From NCBI RefSeq assembly GCF_004786095.1, contig NZ_RHPJ01000001.1, positions 930,001 to 994,000 on the forward strand: DNA of 64,000 nucleotides, in the 5' to 3' direction. Numbering within the stretch: position 1 is the stretch's first letter; each line of letters opens with the position of its first letter. Of the stretch, positions 23,949 through 32,412 are shown piece by piece. Position numbers and translations under genes: made by a program. Below the pieces are notes generated by a model. The model was not told the DNA's origin. It did not search any database and saw nothing but the letters and a program-made list of their open reading frames with translations. The stretch comes from Serinibacter arcticus. GTDB lineage: Bacteria; Actinomycetota; Actinomycetes; Actinomycetales; Beutenbergiaceae.

Positions 23949-24709
23949 CGACCGGCGGCGTCCGCACTCTCGTGGTCGGCAGCTGCGTCTCGCGGGACAC
24001 CTTCTCCCACCTCCCGACGGACGGGTTCAGCCTGGTGGGCTACGTCGCGCGGCAGTCCCTGATCTCGGCGTTCTCGCCGCCGGTCGTGCTGCTCGATGCA
24101 CCCGCGCTGACGTCGCCTTTCCAGCAGCAGATGGTCTCGGCCGACTTCGCCTCGGGCCTGCCGGACGTGCTGCGGCGCACCGCCGGACGTGTCGACCTCG
24201 TGCTCTGGGATCTCACGGACGAGCGACTCGGCGTCTGGGTCCTGCCGGACGACACCGCGGTGACTCGCACCGTGGACCTGATCGCCGCCGGGGCGGACCT
24301 CGACGTCGCGGCCGCCGGCGTGCTCGTCGAGCTGGGAACGGCGGCCCACCGGGCGATGTGGACCGAGGCGGCGCACGCGTTCGTGCGCCTGGTGCGGGAG
24401 CACCACCCCGGGGCGGCTCTCGTCGCGCTCGCGCCGCCCTGGGCCGGTGTCAACGAGTCCGGCGACGAGGGCCCCTCGAGCTTCGGGCTCGTCGCGGCCG
24501 ACGCCAACCGACGACTCGCCCTCTACTACGACACCGTCGCAGACCTCGGGGTGGACCTCATCGGGCGTGACCTCGACGTCACCACCACGCCCTCGCACCC
24601 GTGGGGTGAGGCCCCGTTCCACTACTCCCCGCACGTCTACGCCGACCTCGTCGCGCGCATCCGTGCCCTCCGGCCCCACGCTCCGGGAGATCCAGACGCA
24701 CGTGCCTGA
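23945..24709 (+). CDS. DUF6270 domain protein of the polysaccharide operon
   Basis: A 254-residue soluble protein. VGSCVSRDTFSHLPTDGFSL followed by GYVARQSLISA matches the GSCxSRD...YxARxS start of DUF6270 proteins, which occur in capsule and wall-glycan clusters. A late SPHVYADLVARI resembles the Asp/His block of SGNH-like hydrolases, with GSC as a possible nucleophile block; a role as an acyl- or other substituent-transferring enzyme is therefore possible but unproven. ATG 23945 overlaps the ATPase stop by 4 nt, so it is coupled to the exporter. Confidence 0.7.
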   Translation: MTTGGVRTLVVGSCVSRDTFSHLPTDGFSLVGYVARQSLISAFSPPVVLLDAPALTSPFQQQMVSADFASGLPDVLRRTAGRVDLVLWDLTDERLGVWVLPDDTAVTRTVDLIAAGADLDVAAAGVLVELGTAAHRAMWTEAAHAFVRLVREHHPGAALVALAPPWAGVNESGDEGPSSFGLVAADANRRLALYYDTVADLGVDLIGRDLDVTTTPSHPWGEAPFHYSPHVYADLVARIRALRPHAPGDPDARA

Positions 24710-24903
24710 CCCAGCCAGAGGCGTACGACAACCTCAGGAATGACGCAGGAACATCGCCGTTCAGGCTGACATCACACGGACGCGAGTTAGTAGAACCTCG
24801 TTCTTTCGTCAGTATTAACATTCCTCGCTTTTGTGCCTCGAAATGCCTGCAAACTGATCGCGGGGAAGCGCTGTCGCACCCCTTTCGAGAACAGGATGCG
24901 GAC
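24710..24903 (+). other. AT-richer spacer before wecB
   Basis: This 194-nt gap is markedly richer in A and T than its neighbours (for example 24798-24835, including TATTAA at 24813-24818). It probably carries the wecB promoter, but no convincing -35/-10 pair could be fixed. The ribosome binding site is a weak AACAGGA before ATG 24904. Confidence 0.4.
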
Positions 24904-26088
24904 ATGAGCAGACCCCGAGTGATGACCGTCTACGGGACGCGCCCCGAGGCCATCAAGGTGGCTCCGGTGGTCACTGCACTGGCTGCCTCCGACGCTCTCG
25001 ACGGCATCACCGTCGTCACCGGCCAGCACCGGGAGATGCTCGACCAGGTCAACGCGGTCTTCGGCATCAGGCCGGAGCACGACCTCGACGTCATGAGCCA
25101 CGGCCAGTCCCTCTCGCAGATCTTCACCCGGGTGATGGCGAGGCTCGACGACGTCCTGACGGTCGAGCAGCCTGACGCGGTGCTCGTCCAGGGCGACACG
25201 ACGACGTCGACGGCGGCCGCGATGGCGGCCTTCAACCGCCGCATCCCCGTCGTCCACCTCGAGGCCGGCCTGCGCTCCGGGGATCTCACCTCCCCCTTCC
25301 CCGAGGAGGCGAACCGGCGCCTCACGACGCAGATCACCGACCTCCACCTCGCACCGACCGCCATGAGCCGTGACAATCTGCTCCGGGAGGGCGTTCGCCC
25401 CGAGACGGTCGTCGTCACCGGAAACACCGTGATCGACGCCCTCCTCGACGTCGTCGACCGCCCTGCGCTGTTCCAGGATCCCGCCGTCGCCGCCGTGGCG
25501 GCCAGGGGTGGCGCGCTGCTCCTGGTCACCACCCACCGGCGCGAGAACTGGGGCCTTCCGATGAGGAACATCGGGGCAGCTCTCGGCGCTCTCGCCGACG
25601 CATTCCCGTGGCTGACCGTCGTCCTCCCCGCTCACCGAAACCCGCTGGTCCGGGACGCCGTGCTGCCCGCGGTGCGCGGGCGGAGCAACGTCGTCATCAC
25701 CGAGCCCCTGTGCTACTCGGACTTCGTCCACCTCACGGCGCGGGCGACGGTGGTGCTGACCGACTCCGGCGGCGTCCAGGAGGAGGCCCCCAGCCTGGGC
25801 AAGCCGGTTCTCGTCATGCGCGACAACACCGAGCGCCCCGAGGCGGTCGACGCCGGCACGGTGAGGCTCGTCGGCACGGACGCGCGGCGCATCGTGGGCG
25901 AGGTGAGCCACCTCCTCACGGACACCAACGCCTACGGGCGGATGGCTCGCGCCGTCAACCCCTACGGTGACGGGCGTGCCGCCGCGCGGAGCGTGGCCGC
26001 ACTCGCGGAGCTGCTCGGCGTCGGGTCCCGCATCGACGAGTTCAGAGCGGCTCCCGTGCTGGCGGCCCTTCCCTCGCTCGCCGTCTGA
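24904..26088 (+). CDS. wecB: UDP-N-acetylglucosamine 2-epimerase (non-hydrolysing)
   Basis: A 394-residue GT-B-fold epimerase that interconverts UDP-GlcNAc and UDP-ManNAc. Characteristic segments are VYGTRPEAIKVAPV, VTGQHREMLDQV, VQGDTTTSTAAAMAAF, HLEAGLRSGDLTSPFPEE, TTHRRENWG and LTDSGGVQEEAPSLGKPVL. With WecC, encoded convergently 54 nt away, it makes UDP-ManNAcA, so the exported glycan probably contains N-acetylmannosaminuronic acid or ManNAc. It has its own promoter region and is separated from the exporter operon by 194 nt. Confidence 0.94.
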   Translation: MSRPRVMTVYGTRPEAIKVAPVVTALAASDALDGITVVTGQHREMLDQVNAVFGIRPEHDLDVMSHGQSLSQIFTRVMARLDDVLTVEQPDAVLVQGDTTTSTAAAMAAFNRRIPVVHLEAGLRSGDLTSPFPEEANRRLTTQITDLHLAPTAMSRDNLLREGVRPETVVVTGNTVIDALLDVVDRPALFQDPAVAAVAARGGALLLVTTHRRENWGLPMRNIGAALGALADAFPWLTVVLPAHRNPLVRDAVLPAVRGRSNVVITEPLCYSDFVHLTARATVVLTDSGGVQEEAPSLGKPVLVMRDNTERPEAVDAGTVRLVGTDARRIVGEVSHLLTDTNAYGRMARAVNPYGDGRAAARSVAALAELLGVGSRIDEFRAAPVLAALPSLAV

Positions 26089-26142
26089 GGACGGCCGCGC
26101 ACCTCGCCGACGGGGCGCACGGCCGACTTCACGAGGTCCGGG

Positions 26143-27480
26143 TCAGGGCGCCGAGGAGCTCCGCGGGTCGGCGCGGACCTCGCGCCAGAGACCGCGCGTG
26201 TCGACGACGGCGGGCGCGTGCGCCCGGGAGTCGAGCAGCTGCGGAACGACGGTCCGGAATCCCGCGTGGTCCACCAGGAGGAGCACGAGGTCGGCGTCGG
26301 CCAGCGCCGACTCGAGCGGGCGCAGGGCCACGTTCTGCCGTGCCTCGAGCTCGCTCGGCAGCTCGTCCACGTGCGGCTCCACGACGTCGATCAGTCCACC
26401 GGGGATGCGGTCGGAGAGCATGCCCACGATCTCGCGCGCCGGCGACTCGCGCAGGTCGTCGATGTCGGCCTTGAACGCCAGACCGAGTGCCGCGATCCGC
26501 GGGGAGGTCAGGTGGTCGGACGCGGCGAGCACCTTCTCCACGACCTGGGCGGGTCGCGCATCGTTGATCTCGCGCGCCGTGCGGATGAGGCGAGCCTCCT
26601 CCGGAGCGGCGGACACGATGAACCAGGGGTCGACGGCGATGCAGTGCCCACCGACCCCGGGACCGGGCTGCAGGATGTTGACCCTGGGGTGACGGTTCGC
26701 GAGCTCGATCAGCTCCCACACGTCGACGCCGACCCGCTCGCAGATGCTGGCCAGCTCGTTGGCGAAGGCGATGTTCACGTCCCGGAAGGCGTTCTCGGCG
26801 AGCTTCGCGAGCTCCGCCGTCGGCGCGTCCGTCAGAGGGATCTCGGCCTGGCAGAACGTCTCGTACAGGTCCCTGGCGCGCTCGGCCGCACCCAGGGTGA
26901 GTCCGCCGACGATCCGGTCGTTGGTGACCAGCTCGACCATGATGCGGCCGGGGAGGACCCGCTCGGGGCAGTGAGCGAACTCGACGACGGGCCTCCCCCC
27001 GGAGCCGTCCCAGCTCAGGTCCGGCCGGGCGGCGAGGAGGCGGTCGGCGAGGTGCTGCGTCGTCCCGGGCGGTGACGTCGACTCGAGGATCACCAGCTCC
27101 CCGCCGCCGAGCCTCGGTGCGATGGCGTCGGCCGCGGCGTCGATGTATGTGAGGTCGACGCGGTAGTCCTCCGCGAACGGGGTGGGCACGGCCACGATGT
27201 AGACGTCGGCCTCGGGCATGTCGAGCGAGGCCGTCAGCCGCCCCCGTGACACGGCGCCAGCGACCGAGGTCTCGAGGTCAGGCTCGACGAAGGGGACCTC
27301 GCCGCGGTTCACCGCCTCGACGGTGCGGGCGTTGACGTCGACGCCGATGACCCTCGCACCGTGGGAGGCGAGGATCGCCGCCGTCGGCAGGCCGATGTAG
27401 CCGAGGCCGACGACGGCGACGGTCGGCGCGTCGACGGGAGCGGCGGCCGGCGTGTGAGCGAAGGGGATCGGGTCGGTCAT
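26143..27480 (-). CDS. wecC: UDP-N-acetyl-D-mannosamine dehydrogenase
   Basis: A 445-residue UDP-sugar dehydrogenase with the N-terminal Rossmann motif VGLGYIGLPTAAIL, VPTPFAEDYRVDL, ESTSPPGT, the Lys/Asn segment KLAENAFRDVNIAFANEL and the catalytic Cys in GPGVGGHCIAVDPWF. GGHC followed by IAVDPWF is typical of the WecC branch rather than UDP-glucose dehydrogenase. It oxidises UDP-ManNAc to UDP-ManNAcA using two NAD+. It begins 7 nt after the stop of the upstream glycosyltransferase gene, so it is the last gene of a reverse operon. Confidence 0.92.
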   Translation of the reverse strand: MTDPIPFAHTPAAAPVDAPTVAVVGLGYIGLPTAAILASHGARVIGVDVNARTVEAVNRGEVPFVEPDLETSVAGAVSRGRLTASLDMPEADVYIVAVPTPFAEDYRVDLTYIDAAADAIAPRLGGGELVILESTSPPGTTQHLADRLLAARPDLSWDGSGGRPVVEFAHCPERVLPGRIMVELVTNDRIVGGLTLGAAERARDLYETFCQAEIPLTDAPTAELAKLAENAFRDVNIAFANELASICERVGVDVWELIELANRHPRVNILQPGPGVGGHCIAVDPWFIVSAAPEEARLIRTAREINDARPAQVVEKVLAASDHLTSPRIAALGLAFKADIDDLRESPAREIVGMLSDRIPGGLIDVVEPHVDELPSELEARQNVALRPLESALADADLVLLLVDHAGFRTVVPQLLDSRAHAPAVVDTRGLWREVRADPRSSSAP

Positions 27481-27487
27481 GTCTCTC

Positions 27488-29374
27488 CTAGGCGAGGGCG
27501 TGCGGAAGCGGAGGGCCGACGACCTGGACCTGGCTCGACGCCAGGATCTCCATGTCGGAGGCGTTCCAGGTGTGTGCGGTCGCCCCGCGCACCTGGACGA
27601 AGTTGAAGCGATCGGCCGAGTAGATGTGGCACCCCGCGGCGGTCACCGCCCGCAGGAATCCGGTGTCCTCACCGCGGGTCAGCTCGGCGAACGGGATGTC
27701 GCGGACCAGGTCCGTACCGGCGACGATGCTCGGTCCGGTGACCAGGTCGGTGAAGTGGTGCTCCCGGTCAGCGTGCCGCAGAGCGGTCAGACCCGACGTG
27801 ACCAGATGGACGTAGTGCGCTTGCTTCCCCACGACGTCGGCGCCGCTGTAGCCGAGAGCGTTGACCTGATCCAGCAGGTACTGGGGGCCGTAGAGGTCGT
27901 CGTCGTCGATCTTGGCAACCACGGCCCCGTCCGCGACCTCGACCAGTCGGTTGAGGCAGGTTCCGAGCGCCACGGACCGATCGGCGGACAGCACGACGAC
28001 GTCGTCGAGGCCGTGGTCTCGCGCCCTTCTCCGCAGGTCCGCCTCGTCCAGGTCCCAGCCGTGCGCGAGCAGAGCCAGCTGGACCTCGACCCCGACCTGG
28101 GAACCGAGCGTCTCGAGGACCAGATCCACACGCTCGGGTCTGATCGTCGAGACGAGGGCTGTGACGCGGGGAGTGCGAGCCTCGCGCAGGTGCTCCGTCA
28201 GGCCCACGCGCCGGAGTATCTCGTCCACACGGTGGCTCGCGGTGTGGCCGGCCCAGATCCGGCGCTGGGCTCGATGCACGGTCCGGTCGCGCAGCTCAGA
28301 GCTACCGAGGAGGGCCCGGAGGGCATCCTCGGCTTCTGGTTGTTCCGAAACCTGCACGACGCCGTCCTCGCCGAGAACTGCATCGATCGCCGGACTGGGC
28401 GTGCTGACGACCGGAGTACCGCAAGCAGTGATCTCGACGATCCTGCGCGCGCACATCGTGGGTGATAGCGCGACGGTGTTGACGTTGAGGAACACCTTGT
28501 AGGCGCGATAGGCAGACAGCATCTGCGGGTAGGACAGCGTCCCCACGACGTGCTGAGCCATGGGCGCTGGAAACTGGTACCGAGGATCGCCCTTGGGCTG
28601 ACGGGAGTAGATGTCCAAGGTGGAACCCGTCCGCTCGGACACTCGCACGGCCGCGCCCAGGAGCATGTCCATCTGCGTGGCTCTTCCGGGGTGCCGATGA
28701 GTGAAGTACATACCTCCGAACGCCATGTCGCCGAGCACAGCGTCGCCCTCCGAACGAACGGGATTGTGGAGCGCGGGTTGCGCTGAGAAAGGAAGTACTC
28801 CGACGCGATCGTGTCCCAGGGCCGAGCGATAGTCCTCGAGGGTGGACGAGTCGGTCGTCAGCACGTGGTCGAACAACCGGGCTGCGTCGAGGAAGTCCTC
28901 GTGGTGGACCGGGTCCTCCTTGTTCCAGAACACGGTGGGGATCCCGCGCGACTGGCAGTGGGTCACCAGATCTTTCAGCGGCTGCCCCGGACCGCCCGGC
29001 CCCGTCAGCTGGTACTTCCACGAAGCGCCGTTGCCTGCCCAGGCTGACTCCACGAACAGAAGATCGACGTCCGCAGTCTCGAGCTCCTTACGCCAACGTT
29101 TCATCGTCAGCGGAACCTGCACCCACTCGAAGTCGAAGCTGGCCGCCGAGAACTCATCCAGGATGACCGCGACCCGGAGAGCCCGGCGGCGCGTATTCGT
29201 CGTGAACCGCTCCGGGTCATAGGCGACGAGCCCTCGAGCACCCTGACGTCTCGACACGAGCTGATGGTCGATGGCTCGCCGCCGACGAAGGTGGGTACCC
29301 AGCCCGCCGAAGCCACCGTGTCGGAGGTGCCAGAGCGCGCGCCGCGCCGCGCGGATCCGGATCCGCGCGGCCAT
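27488..29374 (-). CDS. Two-domain glycosyltransferase: CgeB-like plus GT2
   Basis: A 628-residue protein with two glycosyltransferase domains. Residues about 65-370 are CgeB-like (GT-B): VFWNKEDPVHHEDFL, LTTDSSTLEDYRSALGHDRV, and the donor-site end CARRIVEITACGTPVVSTPS. Residues about 385-620 are a GT2/GT-A domain with the metal motif KIDDDDLYGPQYLLDQ and RGEDTGFLRAV. Such fusions can add two sugars in turn. ATG 29374 is preferred over GTG 29398 because GGGAG lies about 9 nt upstream. The gene is followed closely by wecC. Confidence 0.82.
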   Translation of the reverse strand: MAARIRIRAARRALWHLRHGGFGGLGTHLRRRRAIDHQLVSRRQGARGLVAYDPERFTTNTRRRALRVAVILDEFSAASFDFEWVQVPLTMKRWRKELETADVDLLFVESAWAGNGASWKYQLTGPGGPGQPLKDLVTHCQSRGIPTVFWNKEDPVHHEDFLDAARLFDHVLTTDSSTLEDYRSALGHDRVGVLPFSAQPALHNPVRSEGDAVLGDMAFGGMYFTHRHPGRATQMDMLLGAAVRVSERTGSTLDIYSRQPKGDPRYQFPAPMAQHVVGTLSYPQMLSAYRAYKVFLNVNTVALSPTMCARRIVEITACGTPVVSTPSPAIDAVLGEDGVVQVSEQPEAEDALRALLGSSELRDRTVHRAQRRIWAGHTASHRVDEILRRVGLTEHLREARTPRVTALVSTIRPERVDLVLETLGSQVGVEVQLALLAHGWDLDEADLRRRARDHGLDDVVVLSADRSVALGTCLNRLVEVADGAVVAKIDDDDLYGPQYLLDQVNALGYSGADVVGKQAHYVHLVTSGLTALRHADREHHFTDLVTGPSIVAGTDLVRDIPFAELTRGEDTGFLRAVTAAGCHIYSADRFNFVQVRGATAHTWNASDMEILASSQVQVVGPPLPHALA

Positions 29375-29492
29375 TCTTCTGCTCCCGGTCACGATCACGC
29401 TCCCCGTCGCGCAGAGTACGAGCTACCGACGGACAGTACTCGAGCTACGCGGCAACGACCGCGCCCGCTACATATCGAGGGACCAGCCACGC

Positions 29493-30542
29493 CTAGTCGA
29501 CCACTGCCGGCAGCGTGTCGAACTGGCCCGGTTCGGACATCACGTAATCCATGACCGTGTCGGAGCGCACCGACTCCATGAGCTCGCCCAGAGCGGGTCG
29601 GTCGAGCTCGACGATGCTCTGACCATCCGCGCTCCGGGCGGTACCCAAGGTCGGCACGGTCATGAACAAGATGTCGTTGGATCCCACGTCGGTCGCCAAT
29701 CCGCGCAGGTCATTGACAACGGCAGCGTCCAGACCATCATCCGCCGCTACGGACCGGGTCACCGTGTCCAGAAATCGCTGCGCCGTCAACGGGTTCCCCA
29801 TCGTCCCGTCGTTCCGCATCTTGGCCACGATCGCGCGGACCCAGGCCTGCTGCCGCTGCATCCGGTCGAAGTCTCCCCGGGGGAGGCTCGCACGGTCGCG
29901 TACGAAGCTCAGCGCCTGCTCACCCGTGAGGAGCTGCTGGTTACCCGCTGGAACGAGGTCGTTGCCGACGACGAGGTCCTCCTTCAGACTCACACGTACG
30001 CCGCCCAGCGCGTCCGTGATCGTTTTGAAGGACTCGAAGTCTGTGACCACGAAATGGTCGATCAAGACGCCCGTCAGCTGCTCGACGGTCGCGATCGTCA
30101 AGGACGGGCCCCCGTACGAGAATGCAGCATTGATCTTCGCCTGACCGTGACCGGGAACGTCGACCCAGGAGTCACGGGGGATCGACATCACCACCACGCT
30201 TCGCCTGTCCGACGGTACGTGCACAAGCATCACCGTGTCGGTCCGTTGTGCCCCGGACTCCCACTGCGACGGATCACCGGCAGAGATGCGGCTGTCGGTG
30301 CCGAGGACCAAGACGTTCATGGCGTCCGCCGCACCACCCTCGTCAGCGTCGACAGACCCTCCCGCTGACGGTCGACCTTCCAGACCGGCGAAAGGATCAC
30401 CCAGAGATTCGATGTTGCTCGCGAGCGACCGCTGCATCCACCAGATGCCTCCGAACGCACAGGCGACAAGGCCGAGGATCAGGACGAGCGAGACCACGAG
30501 CGGCCGCGCCACTGCGCGGCGCCCGCTTGTGGATGACGACAC
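29493..30542 (-). CDS. LytR-CpsA-Psr (LCP) family wall-glycan ligase
   Basis: A 349-residue protein with one N-terminal transmembrane helix (about 14-36) and an extracellular LCP domain (about 75-345). Family residues are visible: LVLGTDSR, RTDTVMLVHV, SIPRDSWVDVPG, KINAAFSYGG, LTGEQALSFVRDR and GDFDRMQRQQ. LCP proteins transfer lipid-linked glycans to peptidoglycan. Here the enzyme is the likely attachment step for the glycan exported by the 22076-23948 transporter. It has its own upstream gap of 199 nt. Confidence 0.92.
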   Translation of the reverse strand: MSSSTSGRRAVARPLVVSLVLILGLVACAFGGIWWMQRSLASNIESLGDPFAGLEGRPSAGGSVDADEGGAADAMNVLVLGTDSRISAGDPSQWESGAQRTDTVMLVHVPSDRRSVVVMSIPRDSWVDVPGHGQAKINAAFSYGGPSLTIATVEQLTGVLIDHFVVTDFESFKTITDALGGVRVSLKEDLVVGNDLVPAGNQQLLTGEQALSFVRDRASLPRGDFDRMQRQQAWVRAIVAKMRNDGTMGNPLTAQRFLDTVTRSVAADDGLDAAVVNDLRGLATDVGSNDILFMTVPTLGTARSADGQSIVELDRPALGELMESVRSDTVMDYVMSEPGQFDTLPAVVD

Positions 30543-30741
30543 GAGGACACCTTTCCCATGGACCCGGTGAAACAGAGATCACAACCGCTCCACCAGGCTC
30601 GGCGCGGTCCTCGATCCGCGGCCCTGTTGTCCTGGGCCGCAGCGCTCGGCGACATCACCAATTGTGCTCGCCAGAGGTCACGAGCAGCGCGTAGTTTCCT
30701 CAGGACTTCCCACGATTGCAGCGTGGAGGACCACCCCTCGC

Positions 30742-32412
30742 TCAGAACAGGGGTTCGAGCAGGGTCGCCACCTCGTCCGGCTCGCCAGACCGCGATCGGA
30801 GCGCCAGGTAGGCGTCGCGAGCCGCTCCGTCGCGCCCGTCCAGGCGGACCTGTCCGTTGTGAAGATGGCCCATGAGGCGGGTCTGGAAGTCGGACGGCCT
30901 CTCGATGCGTTGATCCAACGCTGCAAGATTTCGTGAAAACCCGTCGGTCGACTGCAGCGCCCGCTCAAGCGCTTCGACGTCGAGAGCGACGTCGGCATCG
31001 GCCGTCCTGATGCGTCGAGTCGTGAAGTTCAAAGTTTCGTAGCTCAGCGACTTGGCCGACTTGATGTGTGCGTAGACCCCGCTACCACCCCTGTGTCTCG
31101 TGAGCGCCCAGAACTTGGTGCGCACCGGATCCTCCATGAGCAGCACCGAGTGGAGGGCCGACCCTTCGAGCCCGACCACGATCTCGGCTGACGTCATCTC
31201 GTCGAGTTGCTCGCGCACCGAGAGCTCCTCGGGACGCACGATGGTGAATCCATGGTCAGCGAAGAGACGGTCCAACGTGTGGTCACCGTCGTTCTCGATG
31301 GATCCGCGGCCATCTCCGAGGCCTGACCGCGAGAGGAAGACCTTCCTACCGGCCACCTGAGGGCGACTCGGGTGACGACCTACGGCCTTCGCGAACTCGG
31401 GGAGCACGAACTCGCCGATGCAGGCCCCGGGAAGAGGAACGATCAGCTCGTCGATCGCCGTGGGCTCCGTCACGAAGAGCTGCTCGTTCCGCAGACCGAT
31501 GAGGTCGAGGACCTCCTTCTGGAACGATGCGAGTCGTCCTGCATGCCAGAGCACGGGTATGTCTGGATGCTCGAGGGCGTACCACGCACGGGCCAGACCC
31601 TGGGTCAGGAAGTGCCCCCAGGAAGGTCGCGGGATCCCGAGGTAGATGGCGACGGGGAGACGCCTGGTCGCAGACGGACGCTCTGGCAGGTGCTGATACT
31701 GCTGCCTGCCGAGCACCCAGTCCGACGCCTCGAGCACCGGTCCGTCGTGGTCCCACACACCGATGAAGCCATGGGAGGCGAGACCCTGAGCTCGCTTCCT
31801 CTTCAGAACGTTTCGACTCACGACCACGTTCGAGCGTCTCGTGTGGGCGAGACCGCTCTCATGCTCCTCGAACGTCGCAGGGAGCTGACCGAGCAGCGCC
31901 GGCGGGGTGAGCTTCATGCGATTCCCCAGGCGGCCACCTGGCCGCCCATCGATGTCCTCGAAGATCTCCAGCTGGTGGGTCGGACCGTCAGAGCGCTCGA
32001 GGACGAAGGTCGTTGAGCCGCCCGGCGCTATCGACCGGCGATGCAGAACGTCACCACTGACCGCATCGCGGAGGTGTACGTGGCAGTGGTCCCGAACACC
32101 CCACTCGCCGGGACTGACCGTCCTGGTGTGCAGATCGCCCAGGAGCCCCAGGCTGAGGGTACGGCGCAGGTCGTGCCATTTCGATTCCGCGCCACGACGC
32201 TGAAGTTTCAAGGAGTACCGACGCAGTGGCTGGATCGCCTCGAGGGCGATACGGTGCGTGCCCCCTGGCTTGATCACGGTCAGATCGACGTAGGCCCGAT
32301 GTTCCTTGTCATAGAGGGCGGCTCGCGTCTCCTCGCTGATGCCTGCGAGAGACGGGCACACCACGATCTCCGCCCTGTCACGATCGACAAGAAAATAGGT
32401 CTCCTCAGACAC
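30742..32412 (-). CDS. GT61-like (DUF563) glycosyltransferase
   Basis: A 556-residue protein. The C-terminal part, residues about 240-500, matches DUF563/GT61 enzymes: YLGIPRPSWGHFLTQGLARA, KVFLSRSGLGDGRGS, VRPEELSVREQLDEM and VVGLEGSALHSVLLMEDPV. The first 200 residues form an unassigned beta-rich region. The start is placed at GTG 32412, inside an 8-nt overlap with the preceding GT4 gene; the longer reading from 32475 would overlap it by 71 nt. It probably adds one residue of the surface glycan. Confidence 0.75.
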   Translation of the reverse strand: MSEETYFLVDRDRAEIVVCPSLAGISEETRAALYDKEHRAYVDLTVIKPGGTHRIALEAIQPLRRYSLKLQRRGAESKWHDLRRTLSLGLLGDLHTRTVSPGEWGVRDHCHVHLRDAVSGDVLHRRSIAPGGSTTFVLERSDGPTHQLEIFEDIDGRPGGRLGNRMKLTPPALLGQLPATFEEHESGLAHTRRSNVVVSRNVLKRKRAQGLASHGFIGVWDHDGPVLEASDWVLGRQQYQHLPERPSATRRLPVAIYLGIPRPSWGHFLTQGLARAWYALEHPDIPVLWHAGRLASFQKEVLDLIGLRNEQLFVTEPTAIDELIVPLPGACIGEFVLPEFAKAVGRHPSRPQVAGRKVFLSRSGLGDGRGSIENDGDHTLDRLFADHGFTIVRPEELSVREQLDEMTSAEIVVGLEGSALHSVLLMEDPVRTKFWALTRHRGGSGVYAHIKSAKSLSYETLNFTTRRIRTADADVALDVEALERALQSTDGFSRNLAALDQRIERPSDFQTRLMGHLHNGQVRLDGRDGAARDAYLALRSRSGEPDEVATLLEPLF

